Shown: positions 1-10,687 of the stretch, one piece after another
How the letters are laid out: every line of letters begins with the position of its first letter
Numbering within the stretch: the stretch's first letter is position 1
NCBI GenBank assembly: GCA_037043015.1
Contig: CM073326.1
Coordinates: 18,298,345 to 18,362,344 of the forward strand
Reading direction: 5' to 3'
DNA length: 64,000 nt
Source: Bryum argenteum
Taxonomy: Eukaryota; Streptophyta; Bryopsida; Bryales; Bryaceae
The notes under the pieces: model-generated
Database searches by the model: none
What the model saw: only the letters and a program-made list of their open reading frames with translations
What the model was told of the DNA's origin: nothing
Program-made: the position numbers and the translations under genes

Positions 1-25
1 CCTGCGACGCCCAGATGGGCCGGTC

Positions 26-1018
26 TGTTAATGAGGAAATACATGCTCTACCTACCGGTAGGGCAAACAAGACACAAGAGCCACTACATTGTAAAACATG
101 CCTAACCTCAATGTGTTTCTTCACACAAGAAGGCCTTTACTTATAAGAAGAAGGTACAAAGGGAAGATCCATGATCTAGATCTAGATCTGAATCTAGATC
201 TAGATCTCGATCTGGATCCGGATCTAGATCTCGAATGCGGATGCGGATGCGGATCTAGATCGAATGCGGATGCGGATTCAATCGGATCTAGCTACAGAGT
301 CTAGTCAAGACCGGTACAGGAAGGTCGGGTCGACCGGTAAAGGTCGGGTCGACTGGTAGGTCGGGTCGACCGGTAAAGGTCGGGTCGACTGGTAGGTCGG
401 GCCGACCGGTAAAGGTCGGGTCGACCGGTAAAGGTCGGGTCGACTGGTCGGTCGGGCCGACCGGTAAAGGTCGGGTCGACCGGTAAAGGTCGGGTCGACC
501 GGTAAAGGTCGGGTCGACCGGTAAAGGTCGGGTCGACCGGTAAAGGTCGGGTCGTCTGGTAGGTCGGGTCGACTGGTAGGTCGGGCCGACCGGTAAAGGT
601 CGGGTCGACCGGTAAAGGTCGGGTCGTCTGGTAGGTCGGGTCGACCGGTAAAGGTCGGGTCGACTGGTAGGTCGGGCCGACCGGTAAAGGTCGGGCCGAC
701 CGGTAAAGGTCGGGTCGTCTGGTAGGTCGGGTCGACCGGTAAAGGTCGGGTCGACTGGTAGGTCGGGCCGACCGGTAAAGGTCGGGTCGACCGGTAAAGG
801 TCGGGTCGACTGGTCGGTCGGGCCGACCGGTAAAGGTCGGGTCGACCGGTAAAGGTCGGGTCGTCTGGTAGGTCGGGTCGACTGGTAGGTCGGGCCGACC
901 GGTAAAGGTCGGGTCGACCGGTAAAGGTCGGGTCGTCTGGTAGGTCGGGTCGACTAGTACAGGTCGGGTTGACCGGTATATGTCAGATTCACTAACAAAT
1001 ACTAACATGCCATTAACA
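26..1018 (-). repeat. Left LTR (993 bp) of the 3.3 kb element
   Basis: It is bounded by TGTTAATG and CATTAACA. It holds a degenerate GATCTA/GATCTG hexamer array (about 170-300) and then a long minisatellite (about 320-970). It matches 2604-3345 outside the arrays. It is about 250 bp longer than the other LTR because it has more minisatellite copies. Confidence 0.92.
320..970. repeat. Minisatellite inside LTR, about 17-19 bp unit
   Basis: Tandem variants of GGTCGGGTCGACCGGTAAA and the shorter GGTCGGGTCGACTGGTA alternate over about 650 bp. The same array, shorter (about 2925-3310), lies in the right LTR. Its long open frames are repeat artefacts (Arg-Pro-Asp rich), not genes. Confidence 0.95.
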
Positions 1019-1266
1019 TTACCCTCCCTCCGAACGCGTTACGCCCTCGTAAACGCCATATAGGAGTAAGACTATCTATTACAAATCTCACAAGTAGTTG
1101 AAAGAGGCTAGTAGTATCTATACCACTTGGTAGATTTTCTCATTGGGAACCTTCCATCAAAAGTCAAACTATCGTTTAAAAGTATCCTCGCCATTCGGTA
1201 TTCACCCCTCTATGTCTGACCCGATTACTCTTTCTCGGTTCTTCATGAGTCCAATGGGAGTCCTTT

Positions 1267-1427
1267 AACACGTAATTCGTTATAATGGGAATATTTAGAT
1301 TATCAAATTGATGACATTTGAGCTTGAGTTGAGCCAAATGTACTGTGTGGGTACATTTAGCTCGACTCGAGCTAAACCCACATTTCTCAAGATCAGTGAA
1401 TAATACCATTATAACGAATTACGTGTT
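1267..1427. repeat. Fold-back (inverted-repeat) insertion in the LTR element interior
   Basis: A perfect 22-bp inverted repeat (AACACGTAATTCGTTATAATGG at 1267-1288 and its complement at 1406-1427) encloses a second imperfect palindrome of about 25-bp arms (about 1316-1376) around a short GTG-rich loop. Both sides carry CTTT, which may be a 4-bp target duplication. It looks like a small MITE/foldback nested in the retrotransposon. Confidence 0.6.
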
Positions 1428-1639
1428 CTTTGCTCCTTCTGATGGTAGTCACTTCACCACTAGAAGTATCGGGTTCAGTAGGTAGTTACTTTAGGGCCGT
1501 TGAGGCGATTGACTTCCAACCGGCAGTAGTCTCCATCTGGTCGGCTAACCTTTGAAAAAATCTCCATCCGGTACTTTCTCTTCCGACTCTTTCACTTCAC
1601 AGGAAATCTGCAAACGCATCTACACCTAGTTGGGTTAAC

Positions 1640-2200
1640 GCGAGAGAGGTCGGGTCGGGTTGAACACCAAAGTCGGATCGAGTCAATCGCCAGAGTTGGG
1701 TCCAAACGGTCGCCAGTGTCGGGTCGGCTGCCAGTGTCGAGTCGGGTCGGGTCGGCTGCCAGTGTCGAGTCGGGTCGGGTCGACGGCCAGTGTCGGGACG
1801 ACCGCCAATCTCAGGTAGGGTCGACCGCCAGTGTCGGGTCAACCACCAGTGTCGAGTCGGCCGCCAGTGTTGGGTCGACCGCCAGTGTCGAGTCTGGTCG
1901 TGTCGACGGCCAGTGTTGGGACGACCGCCAATGTCGGGTAGGGTCGGGTCGACCGCCAGTGTCGGGTCGACCACCAGTGGCAGGTCGGTCGCGAGTGTCA
2001 GGTGAGCCGCCGATGTCGTCGGCCGCCTTGATGTTGGGTCGTCGACGATGGCGAGTCGGTCGCCTTGATGTCGAGTGAGCCACCGATGATCGTCGGCCAC
2101 CGATCTTTGGATCGAGTCGGGTCGGGTCAAGTCGAGCGCCAGATAAGTTGGCTTCAGGGTCTGGTCCAGTTCAGGGTAGGGTCGACTTTTGGGTCGGGTC
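1640..2200. repeat. Second minisatellite, LTR element interior
   Basis: Imperfect tandem copies of an approximately 18-bp unit (GGGTCGACCGCCAGTGTC and variants) fill the middle of the element. All three forward and two reverse frames stay open over parts of it, as expected from the period and the lack of stop-forming trinucleotides. No gene is implied. Confidence 0.9.
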
Positions 2201-2603
2201 GACTCCTCGATAGGGTCAGTACAGACAAAATGATACTAAATAAGAAATCAGATTCAAACACCTCTTCTCCTAGTTCTTCAGATCGGGCTTTTTCTCTTAG
2301 CTTTTGGTATCTTGCTCCTTTGGCTCACCTCATCTAAGTTCCTCAAAGCATGGATCTTTCACTAAGTTCTTCAAGAGTGTTACTCTAGATCTGAATCTCT
2401 TTGACCTATGACCTCTTAGACCTTTGAAACATGAAACACTCATAACATTGACCTTTCAACCGTTCTAAAACATTTACTTATGAATCCAAGATGATAAGAT
2501 AGAATACAAAGCATAAGAAACAAAACCTATCAACAAGAATCACTTTACAAACAACAAATCTCAAACAAGAGATCATGGTACGAAACACTACATGGTCGCC
2601 AAA

Positions 2604-3345
2604 TGTTAATGAGGAAATACATGCTCTACCTACCGGTAGGGCAAACAAGACACAAGAGCCACTACATTGTAAAACATGCCTAACCTCAATGTGTTTCTTC
2701 ACACAAGAAGGCCTTTACTTATAAGAAGAAGGTACAAAGGGAAGATCCATGATCTAGATCTAGATCTGAATCTAGATCTAGATCTCGATCTGGATCTGGA
2801 TCTAGATCTGAATCTGGATCTGGATCTGAATCTAGATCTGAATCTGGATCTGGATCTAGATCTGAATCTGGATCTGGATCTGAATCTGGATCTAGCTACA
2901 GAGTCTAGTCAAGACCGGTACAGGAAGGTCGGGTCGACCGGTAAAGGTCGGGTCGACTGGTAGGTCGGGTCGACCGGTAAAGATCGGGTCGTCTGGTAGG
3001 TCGGGTCGACCGGTAAAGGTCGGGTCGACTGGTAGGTCGGGCCGATCGGTAAAGGTCGGGTCGACTGGTAAAGGTCGGGTCGACTGGTCAGTCGGGCCGA
3101 CCGGTAAAGGTCGGGTCGACCGGTAAAGGTCGGGTCGTCTGGTAGGTCGGGTCGTCTGGTAGGTCGGGCCGACCGGTAAAGGTCGGGTCGACCGGTAAAG
3201 GTCGGGTCGTCTGGTAGGTCGGGTCGACTGGTAGGTCGGGCCGACCGGTAAAGGTCGGGTCGTCTGGTAGGTCGGGTCGACTAGTACAGGTCGGGTTGAC
3301 CGGTATATGTCGGATTCACTAAAAAATACTAACATGCCATTAACA
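2604..3345 (-). repeat. Right LTR (742 bp) of the 3.3 kb element
   Basis: Same termini and same order of parts as 26-1018: hexamer array (about 2750-2896), then the 17-19 bp minisatellite. On the minus strand this is the 5' LTR, since the primer-binding-site-like sequence abuts its inner edge. Confidence 0.92.
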
Positions 3346-4452
3346 CGGTCCTCCTACCGGATTGATGACCGGGCCGCCGGTCGACCCGGAGAAAGGGCCG
3401 GGAAACTCGCGGGCGCCCGACATAACCACCGGCGGCTCAATGATGACCGGGGTAATTCCCGGTGTACGTCTCGAGCGCTGGTTGATGATGTCTCGGAAGG
3501 AGAACTCCGGTTTGCTCTTATTAGGAACCGCCGCCTCCATTCTCAGCCATTCTAATCCGCGCATTTTGAGAGATAGAGCAGTTTTGAGAGCTCAGCGATC
3601 CGAGAGCGTTGGAAAAGCAGAGTTTGGAGAGATTAGGGTTTCGGGAAGTAGGGTTTCTACCGGAATCAGTCCGGGAAAGCAGGGAGAGAACATTTCCGGG
3701 CAGCTACAGGAGAGCGGAACAGGAGCGATGCCGAAGAGGAGGGAGGTGGTCCCGTGGCGACCGGGGATGCCGATCCCCCTCAAGTCGGTGAAGCCGCAGG
3801 TGCCCGAGCTGCCACTGCACCAAGCGGAGCTGAGGGATGACCTCCTCCGGATGGGGTGCGCCGGGCTGTACGATGCCCCGTGGGACTTGGCGGACCAGGC
3901 CATCATCGAGGAGACCGTCACCCACCGCTTCCCCGAGATGTACGTGACGCACCCCCTGAGGGGGAAGACGGACAACTGGGGACCCCGCCATTGGAGGGCG
4001 ACCTACAAATTTCCGGACTCCCCGATCGGCTACATCAAGAAGAAGGGCGACGACGGATTGAGGAACCGGTTCCGCAGGGGGCCAACGGAGAAGGACGGAT
4101 TCAAACCGGAGGACTGCAAGCACCCTCGGGTGACGCGCCTCCTCCGGTTTCTCCTCCCCATACTCAGCCCGGACAAGCCCACCACCTGCACCGTGAAGCT
4201 GATGAAGGCCATCCTGGCAAATTACGATGGACGGATGCAGGTCGGGTGGCACCACATCATCAGCGAGGTGGTGCAGCGAGAGGTGATGAAGATCGGGAAT
4301 CAGAAGGGCTGCCCACTGGCCCCCTACATCTTCCACCTCTACCAACGGCACGGCATCCTCACCGACCGGGAGATCATCTACTGGCATGAGAAGCACGACC
4401 TCCCATCCGGAGATCCGCAGAGGCCGACCTCTTCCGAGTCCGGGGACGAGAT

Positions 4453-5965
4453 TGTCGCGACCCTAATTACTCCAACTCTTCTTTTTCTTAGTGAGCCTTA
4501 CTTGGTAGCGGAATCACGGCTCACTTAGTTGGTAGCAACCGGCCACGACTTTGCTAACACTTGCATGTGCCCCACACATACAATGTTAGCACTATTCTAA
4601 GTCAAGGTGTCCAACCCACCTTGACTCCATAACTCATTATCCGGTACTCATTACCCGGAAGTCCCACCAACACATGGGTATGCCAACCCGGAACTCCCAC
4701 CAACACATGGGCATGCCACTTGGTGGCACGGGGCGGCCTTCCACACATGTCCAAGCTCCCAAGGGTGCTACTAATCACCCCCGGAGCTAACCGCCCTTAT
4801 CCATTTTCCAACTTCCCACTAGTCCCCTTGCACTCTTGTTTCTCACCCCATTCGGGACTTTGCCGGAAATCCTCCCGGAATCCGGCACTAGTTTTCCCGG
4901 GGACTAGTTTGGAGCGGGACTCTTTCCAACCCAATGTTGCGGGATGCTCAAGAGCATCCCACAATGCCCAAGATGTAGAAGTAAGGCTTCCTTTCCATGC
5001 CTCACCTTCTTGAGCCATTCCCGGTCACTCCCGGGAACCGGCACTACTTATCACGGGGACTAGCTTGGAGAGGGACACTTCCCAACCCCATGTTTAGAGA
5101 GGCTCCAAAGCACTCTCTACTTTCCACAAGGTGCGGGAGTGAGGCCCAATCCCAAGCCTCACCCCATGGAGTCACCCCGGCTCCTCAAGGCACCATGTGC
5201 AAGTGAGGAGGGAGACCACCCCTCCTCATAGTACTCTCTGAGTCTTCGGTAGGCCCCCTCTTGTGTTGAGGGGCCTTCCGTGACACACTTTGTTTTGGAA
5301 GACCACCCGTTTTTGCCTTAGCCTCAAAAACGGGCCGTATCTTCTTCTCGGGCTAACTTGTAGCTCAGTTATCCAAATGGGACGTGCGAGCCCATTTTCG
5401 ACATCTACTCTTTGAGTAGATGTCGATAGACTCCTCACTTGTCCCAATCGAAGCTTCCATGTGGGAGCTATGCTCCTGAACATTCGGGAGTCCCGGGAGG
5501 CAGCAGTCCCGGAGTCCCGAAGTCCTGATGCTTTGGAGAGCCATATCTCCCAAAGCATTGCTTTGCTCCTCACGAACCTTAGCATTTTGGAAAGCTCTTG
5601 TCCAGAGCTTTCCAAAGACATGCAACATGCCGCCATCCATGAAGGACGACATTTTGAGTCCCGAAAGGTAACACTCCCGAGTCCCGGAGTGTCCCGGAAC
5701 GCGCTCCAACTTTGGAGAGTCATATCTCATGACTCACAACTCCAAATTGCGCGTTCTTTGGACCCATGGATGCGTGCTCAAACAAGGTTTCCAACCATGT
5801 AAGACACGCCACCAAGTTCGTCCCGAGTACGACGCCATTGCGTGCTGTTTGCTCGGGACTCCCCTTGGTCACTTCACCTTGTCTCTTGCCAAGCCCGGGG
5901 CGTCACTCCCGGGGTCCTCTCGGCTCACCACGGTGTTCGGGCATCCTTTGGAAAGGGATGTGACA
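4453..5965 (-). repeat. Gypsy LTR, left copy (1513 bp; 3' LTR of the minus-strand element)
   Basis: It runs from TGTCGCGA to TGTGACA and is followed by the pyrimidine run CTCACCCCCACC, the complement of the polypurine tract. It is nearly identical to 10688-12206; the differences are mostly 1-3 nt indels (for example near 5240, 5255, 5289 and 5472). Confidence 0.95.
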
Positions 5966-6827
5966 CTCACCCCCACCAAACAGCGTCGATGCCCTCATCG
6001 ACAATCTCTCTTGTCGGCAGTACCAAGTTCTTAAGGTAGCCGCCTCCTTGGCACTTGCACTGCGTTCCAGGGTAGCTAGCCCCGCAATGCTCCAAGCATC
6101 CTATTACTTGAAAAATGGCTAAGTCTCAAAGGTGGCACCCGATAGGTCTAAGGTCCTTTCCACCCAAGGACTTTCCTTGGAAGGACCCACATAAACAAGA
6201 CCTATCCACTTCAAGACTCACTTGGAATGCCCCCAATGGCCCCAAGTTAGGCTCAACTAGCCCATCATACTCACATGACTTAGGATTGAATTCAAGGCTA
6301 ACCAACACTTTCTTGGTCGCAACACCAAGCCCTCTTTTCAAACACTTAGGCTCTCAAGTGGTGAACTTTGCTCGCCTAGGGGTAATGCTAAGTCCCGCCC
6401 GACCTAGACTTTGCTTCACTCTACCGAGACATGGGTGATCAAGCCATGCGTTGACGATGGTCAACCCGCAAAGGGCACTTTTATGAGCCCGTGCCACTAC
6501 CACCGCTCCCGCCCGAGCAAGTCCTAAGCTTAAGAGTTGTGGGGGTTCACCCACTCACAACTCCCAAGCCAAGGTCCCTGTTTTGCAGCATTCCAAGTAT
6601 TGGCTTCGCGTATCCTTCTACCTCTTCTAACCAACCTAGCAATCCAAAGTGAGATTAGGACTCATCTCACTTCCAACATGCAATCAAGGAACTTGCCAGC
6701 AACGTAATTGTCAACCAAGTATTACAACATGTGCCATTTGCACCATTTGCACCAGTGCTAGACAAAACTTAGGCCAAGTATACACAAGTGTGGTGATTCA
6801 CCCCCACTTCAAAGGTTGATGTCCTCA

Positions 6828-7253
6828 TCAATGCTTTCTCGGTGTCTTGGATCTCCGTTGGCTTTCATACCTTTCCACCATCTCCTTTACATTGGCCATG
6901 TACTTGGCCTCAACCCATGTTGCTTCCTTCTCATGGTACCCCCGCCTCTTCACCAAGTATTCTTTGCCCTTTTTCTCGGTGATCCGGCAATTCATAATGC
7001 CTTTTACTCCAAACTCCAAGTGATCACCAAGAAGTTCGGGTGGAGGCCGTTACACTTGCTTGCGTTCCGGCCTCACCTTATCTTTGTGATATGGCTTGAG
7101 CAATGAGACATGCAAGGTGGGATGAATCATGGTCTCCGGTGGTAAGTCCAACTTATAAACATCCTCAAACAACCGTTTTGCAATGACAAATGGACTCACA
7201 TACTTTGCCATGGATATGGGAGTCAAGCCATCCGGTAAGGTGAGATTTTTCAC
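6828..7253 (-). pseudogene. Gypsy integrase C-terminus and chromodomain
   Basis: Minus-strand frames at 7253-7050 show the usual post-integrase module (IHPTLHVSLLKPYH). After a frame change, 7019-6828 reads as a chromodomain with the conserved EYLVKRRGYHEKEATW core. Chromodomains in this position guide chromovirus integration to chromatin. The frame break between the two parts shows that the polyprotein cannot be translated as one chain. Confidence 0.85.
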
Positions 7254-7478
7254 ATTCTTCTACACCTTTTAGCCCTCCTCATACTCCTCATGGCGCCGCC
7301 CTTTGTTAACTTGTTTCACATATCTCTTCGGGCCTTGTCTAGGTTTTCTTGGTCCTTTTCAATAAGTTGCTATCTCTTGGCTACCAAGTCTTTTGCACCT
7401 TGGCTTTGTTCCATCTCCGATTGCAATCCATTCAAAAGCTAGGTTGTTAGGCATAAGTGGCTTCACACATAAGCCACC

Positions 7479-8217
7479 CTAGGGCGGCGATTGACTCATA
7501 GCACCATGCCTCAATGCATTATGGCTACCAACCGCCAAACCCAAGTAATCACTTCGATCACTTTGGTCTTCGGCAACCCATGGTGCCGGCACCAAACACT
7601 GAAAAAGGAGCACCACCTTGTCAAAAGCGGTCACCATTCCTTTTGTTGGCTCTATCCTTGCCAACTTACAAAACCTATCCACCACCACAAAGATGGCGTC
7701 ACTTCCTCGTGACTCCGGAAGGCTTGTAATAAAATCCATGGAGACACACTCCCATGGACCATCCCGGATAGGCAAAGGCCGTAACAAACCCACGTGCTTT
7801 TGATATGGCGCCCGGTTGGCTTGATATTCAAGTGATACAAGTCTTCACATAATGGGCAATGTGTTCCTTCATTTCGGGCCAATTGAACCTCTTTGAAACC
7901 AAACATATGGTGGACTTCTCCCCCCTATGCCCGGCCAAGCGGTTGTCATGCTCCTCCTTGAGCACACTCAACCTCCACATGCCCTTTGGAACACACACCC
8001 TATTTTGCTTTAACTTGATCATAGATTGATAAAGCCGGATACCTTTGGGCTTCATGCCACACCTAAGTTCACTTAAGAACTTTTGAGCCTCGGGGTCTTT
8101 TAAATACGCCTCTCTTATCCGTTTTGCCAAATCACCTTCTCCCGCATACATCACTCTCAAGACTTGCGTGGTATTTGACTTATGTTCACCTTCCAACCTA
8201 GTGCATCCGGCGCCCAT
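7479..8217 (-). pseudogene. Gypsy integrase: zinc-binding and catalytic core, broken
   Basis: 8217-7828 contains the N-terminal integrase zinc-binding region (His and Cys residues around LAGHRGEKS and HYVKTC). 7793-7479 begins the RNase-H-like core with WECVSMDFITSLP, which includes the first catalytic Asp, and DAIFVVVDRF with the second. The frame then degenerates and I cannot find the rest of the core with its catalytic Glu. The two parts lie in different frames. Confidence 0.85.
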
Positions 8218-8354
8218 TCACTCGGCCCGGCTTGTGAATCAACTCCACATTTATAAGCACTAAGGTAACATGCCACCTCAATTGCTTGGGTGTAACTTAG
8301 GCTTATGTTTCAAAGTACTTCAATGAAACATTATTGGTGAACACCTAGGTCTTC

Positions 8355-9151
8355 TCAAGACCAAGGTAATGTTGCCATGTCTTCAAACAATGCACCATGG
8401 CAACCATCTCCTTTTTTCATGCGTTGGCCAATTGATTTAAGTGCCATCAAATTTCTTGCTCTCAAATGCAATTGGCCTTCCTTCTTGCATAAGCAATTCC
8501 CCGATGGCAAAGTCACTTCCATCGGTGTGCACCTCAAAAGGCTTATCAAACTCCGGGAACTTCAATACCGGCGGGGAGGAGAGTTTCTCCTTGAGTTTTT
8601 TTTTTTTTTTTTGGAATGCTTGCACACATGAATCGGTCTCATCCAAGGCCAAGTTTTTCTTAAGCAAACCGGACATGGGCTTAACAATCTTGGAGAAGTT
8701 CTTTATGAACCTCCCATAATAATAGACCAACCCAAACAATGACCTCACTTTCCTTTGTGAAGTGGGTTGGCTCCCCTTCTTGATTGCTTTCACCTTCTTG
8801 TGGTCCGGTTTGTCACTTTGCCCCGTCATAATGTGTCCCAAGATCTCCATCTCTAGCAAGCCAAACTCACTCTTCTCCCCATTTGCATGTAACTTATTGT
8901 CCCTAAGTTTTTTTTTTTTTTGAGCACAATTGCAAGGTGCTATGCATGCACTTCCGCCGTTTTGGAGATCACCAATATGTCATGAATGTAACAATGACAA
9001 GCCCATCCATCTCTTGATGGAATACCGTATTCATGAAGGTTGTCAACATTGATGGGGCGTTGCACAACCCAAAAGGCATCACCAAAGCCTTAGATGACCT
9101 CCCAAATCCACTTAGGAGGTGTGGAGTTAGAAGTGGGCTTGTTCCCTTCAA
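8355..9151 (-). pseudogene. Gypsy reverse transcriptase and RNase H, internally deleted
   Basis: 9151-8969 retains the palm motif MPFGLCNAPS, followed by a corrupted form of the catalytic YxDD region. 8859-8437 holds the RT thumb/connection and the start of RNase H (FEVHTDGSDFAIGELL), continuing in another frame to 8355. The RT fingers, normally 100-150 residues upstream of FGLCNAP, are missing: the protease-like segment runs almost straight into the palm. Two T/A homopolymer runs (about 8597-8612 and 8908-8920) have also disrupted frames here. Confidence 0.85.
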
Positions 9152-9470
9152 CTCCCAAATCGGTCCTTAGCATTATCAAGAACCGGTTTTCCTCTAACTC
9201 CTCCAAGTTCACCAAGTTGATCCTACTCCCTAACACGTTGAGAGCCTTGGTGAACTCTAAGTCAATCTCCCTGCCTTCGGGGTTGGCAACCACTCTCAAT
9301 GGTCGCTTCATTATCTTTACCTCATCGGTATCAGAGGAAGTCTTACATAAGATGAGATCAATCCCATCCATCTCACTTATAATGAAGTTTTCCACAAAGG
9401 TGAAGTTTTGACACTCCACTTCCACTTCTATAGCTACAAGGCATGTTTCGTGGAGCTTGCCTTTTTGCAA
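9090..9470 (-). pseudogene. Gypsy protease and linker remnant
   Basis: A 126-codon open stretch has the DGIDLIL motif that follows the aspartic protease fold in chromoviruses, then a charged linker ending near the RT. I do not find the protease active-site triad in this frame. It is a fragment of the pol polyprotein. Confidence 0.65.
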
Positions 9471-9559
9471 ACCTTACTTGAATGAGCTTGCTTACTCAAA
9501 TGCAAGCCCATCCTCTTCGAAGCTTCGGGACTTATGAAGGAGTGGGTTGCCCCTTTTGT

Positions 9560-10493
9560 TTGGAGCAATGCATTGCCATGTGGTCCTCTTCACCACAATT
9601 CAAACAAGTAATGTAACTTGTCTCTTTTATTTTGGACTTGTCCCCACTTTGGGCTTGTCCTTGGCAAACTTGTCCTTCCCATCCTTGAAAGGCCTACTCT
9701 CACCACCCTAAAGCTTTTGCCGACCATTTTTCTTATGTTGGCTCTTGGATAGTAATTTGCCTTGCTTTCCGGTTGAGGCCCTCTCCTTAGAGGCCTTTTG
9801 GTGACCTTCATCATCACTAATCGATTTTGCCAACTTGAGCAACTCGGCACAAGTCTCCGGCAATTTCGGCATCTTGAATAATGCCCGCTCCACCCAACCT
9901 TAGAGTCCATTGAAGAAAATGACCTATTTGGCCAATTCATCTAACTTCGGGAGCACATTCAAATGTGCATTGAAATCCTTCACATAGGCATGAAAGGTGC
10001 CCGTTTGCTCCAATTGCACAAGGGCCATGCCATCCCGAATCTCTTGGTACTCCGGGGTGAAGCGATCACTTAGGATCCCCTTGAAACCGGTCCAAGTCAA
10101 GTTGCTCACCACTCCCGCGTTCTCATCCCGGTAACAAGTCCACCACAAAAGAGCATGCTCTTTCAAGAAGGTCACGGTAATGTTGATCTTGTCCTCTTCA
10201 CGAGCTCTTTGGGCCTCAAAGTTGAGCTCAAGTTCCACAATGAAGTCCTTGACCTTGTTTACCTTGCCCAATCCCGTGAAGGAAGAGGACAAGTTGGTCT
10301 TGCACAACTTGCGGAAAGAAGGGCATGATGCCCTTCCCTTGAGCTCCTTAATCTCTTCTTCCAAGACTTGAAGAGTTTTGACAAGCTCATTGAACCATTC
10401 ATCTCGTACCTTCCGCTTGCGGCCGTGATTCGGAACGGGACTTAGAGGATTTTCTTCTCTCCTCATGGTGAGTGACCTCCTCACCACTAGCAA
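9560..10493 (-). pseudogene. Gypsy gag with CCHC zinc knuckle, nonsense and frameshift mutations
   Basis: 10493-9924 encodes the capsid-like retrotransposon gag domain (ALLWWTCYRDEN and FTPEYQEIRDGM are typical). Two in-frame stops (TAG, TAA) fall at about 9905-9927. The same frame resumes at 9893-9708 with a Lys-rich segment. A zinc knuckle spaced C-x2-C-x4-H-x4-C lies at 9565-9606 in a different frame. Gag would package the element RNA, but this copy cannot make a full-length product. Confidence 0.9.
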
Positions 10494-10673
10494 CTTCTCT
10501 TGGTTCCCCTTGCTCCTCTTTTATTTCCATCCGCACATTCGATGGACCTAAAGAAGACTCCTCATGAGGGGCAACCCCGGCCTCAAAGGCTTAACTACGT
10601 GTCTTCGGGCCACATCGCGAGCTTCCGGCCTCTGGTGCCATCCTACTCTTGATTGGATCCCGTTGCGTAGCCT

Positions 10674-10685
10674 GCTCTGATACCA
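10674..10685 (-). other. Primer binding site of the Gypsy element (initiator tRNA-Met type)
   Basis: GCTCTGATACCA on the plus strand is the complement of TGGTATCAGAGC, the standard plant initiator-Met PBS. It sits 2 nt from the LTR edge at 10688 and fixes the element's orientation as minus. Confidence 0.95.
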
Positions 10686-10687
10686 AG

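Larger units (their letters stand above)
26..3345 (-). mobile_element. Complete non-autonomous LTR retrotransposon (3.3 kb)
   Basis: The element starts TGTTAATG and ends CATTAACA, and is flanked by the 5-bp target duplication CGGTC (21-25 and 3346-3350). Both LTRs share these ends. Beside the left LTR a pyrimidine tract (1019-1032) reads as a purine-rich polypurine tract on the minus strand. Beside the right LTR, about 2586-2601 reads TGGCGACCATG... on the minus strand after a 2-nt spacer, as expected for a primer binding site. The element is therefore oriented minus. The 1.58 kb interior has no gag, protease, RT or integrase, so it must have moved with proteins supplied by another element (TRIM/LARD-like). 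Copy B carries the uninterrupted target sequence. Confidence 0.9.

Noticed and set aside
301-1008. 235-codon minus-strand ORF rich in Arg-Pro-Asp
   Set aside because: It is the translation of the LTR minisatellite and has the same repetitive origin as the ORF at 2892-3335.
1597-2130. 177-codon minus-strand ORF and overlapping plus-strand ORFs
   Set aside because: They are produced by the 18-bp internal minisatellite; several frames on both strands are open at once.
3704-4396. 230-codon minus-strand ORF and a plus-strand ORF at 3856-4389
   Set aside because: They overlap the conserved N-terminal domain of the family ORF. Only the chosen frame is conserved between copies A and B.
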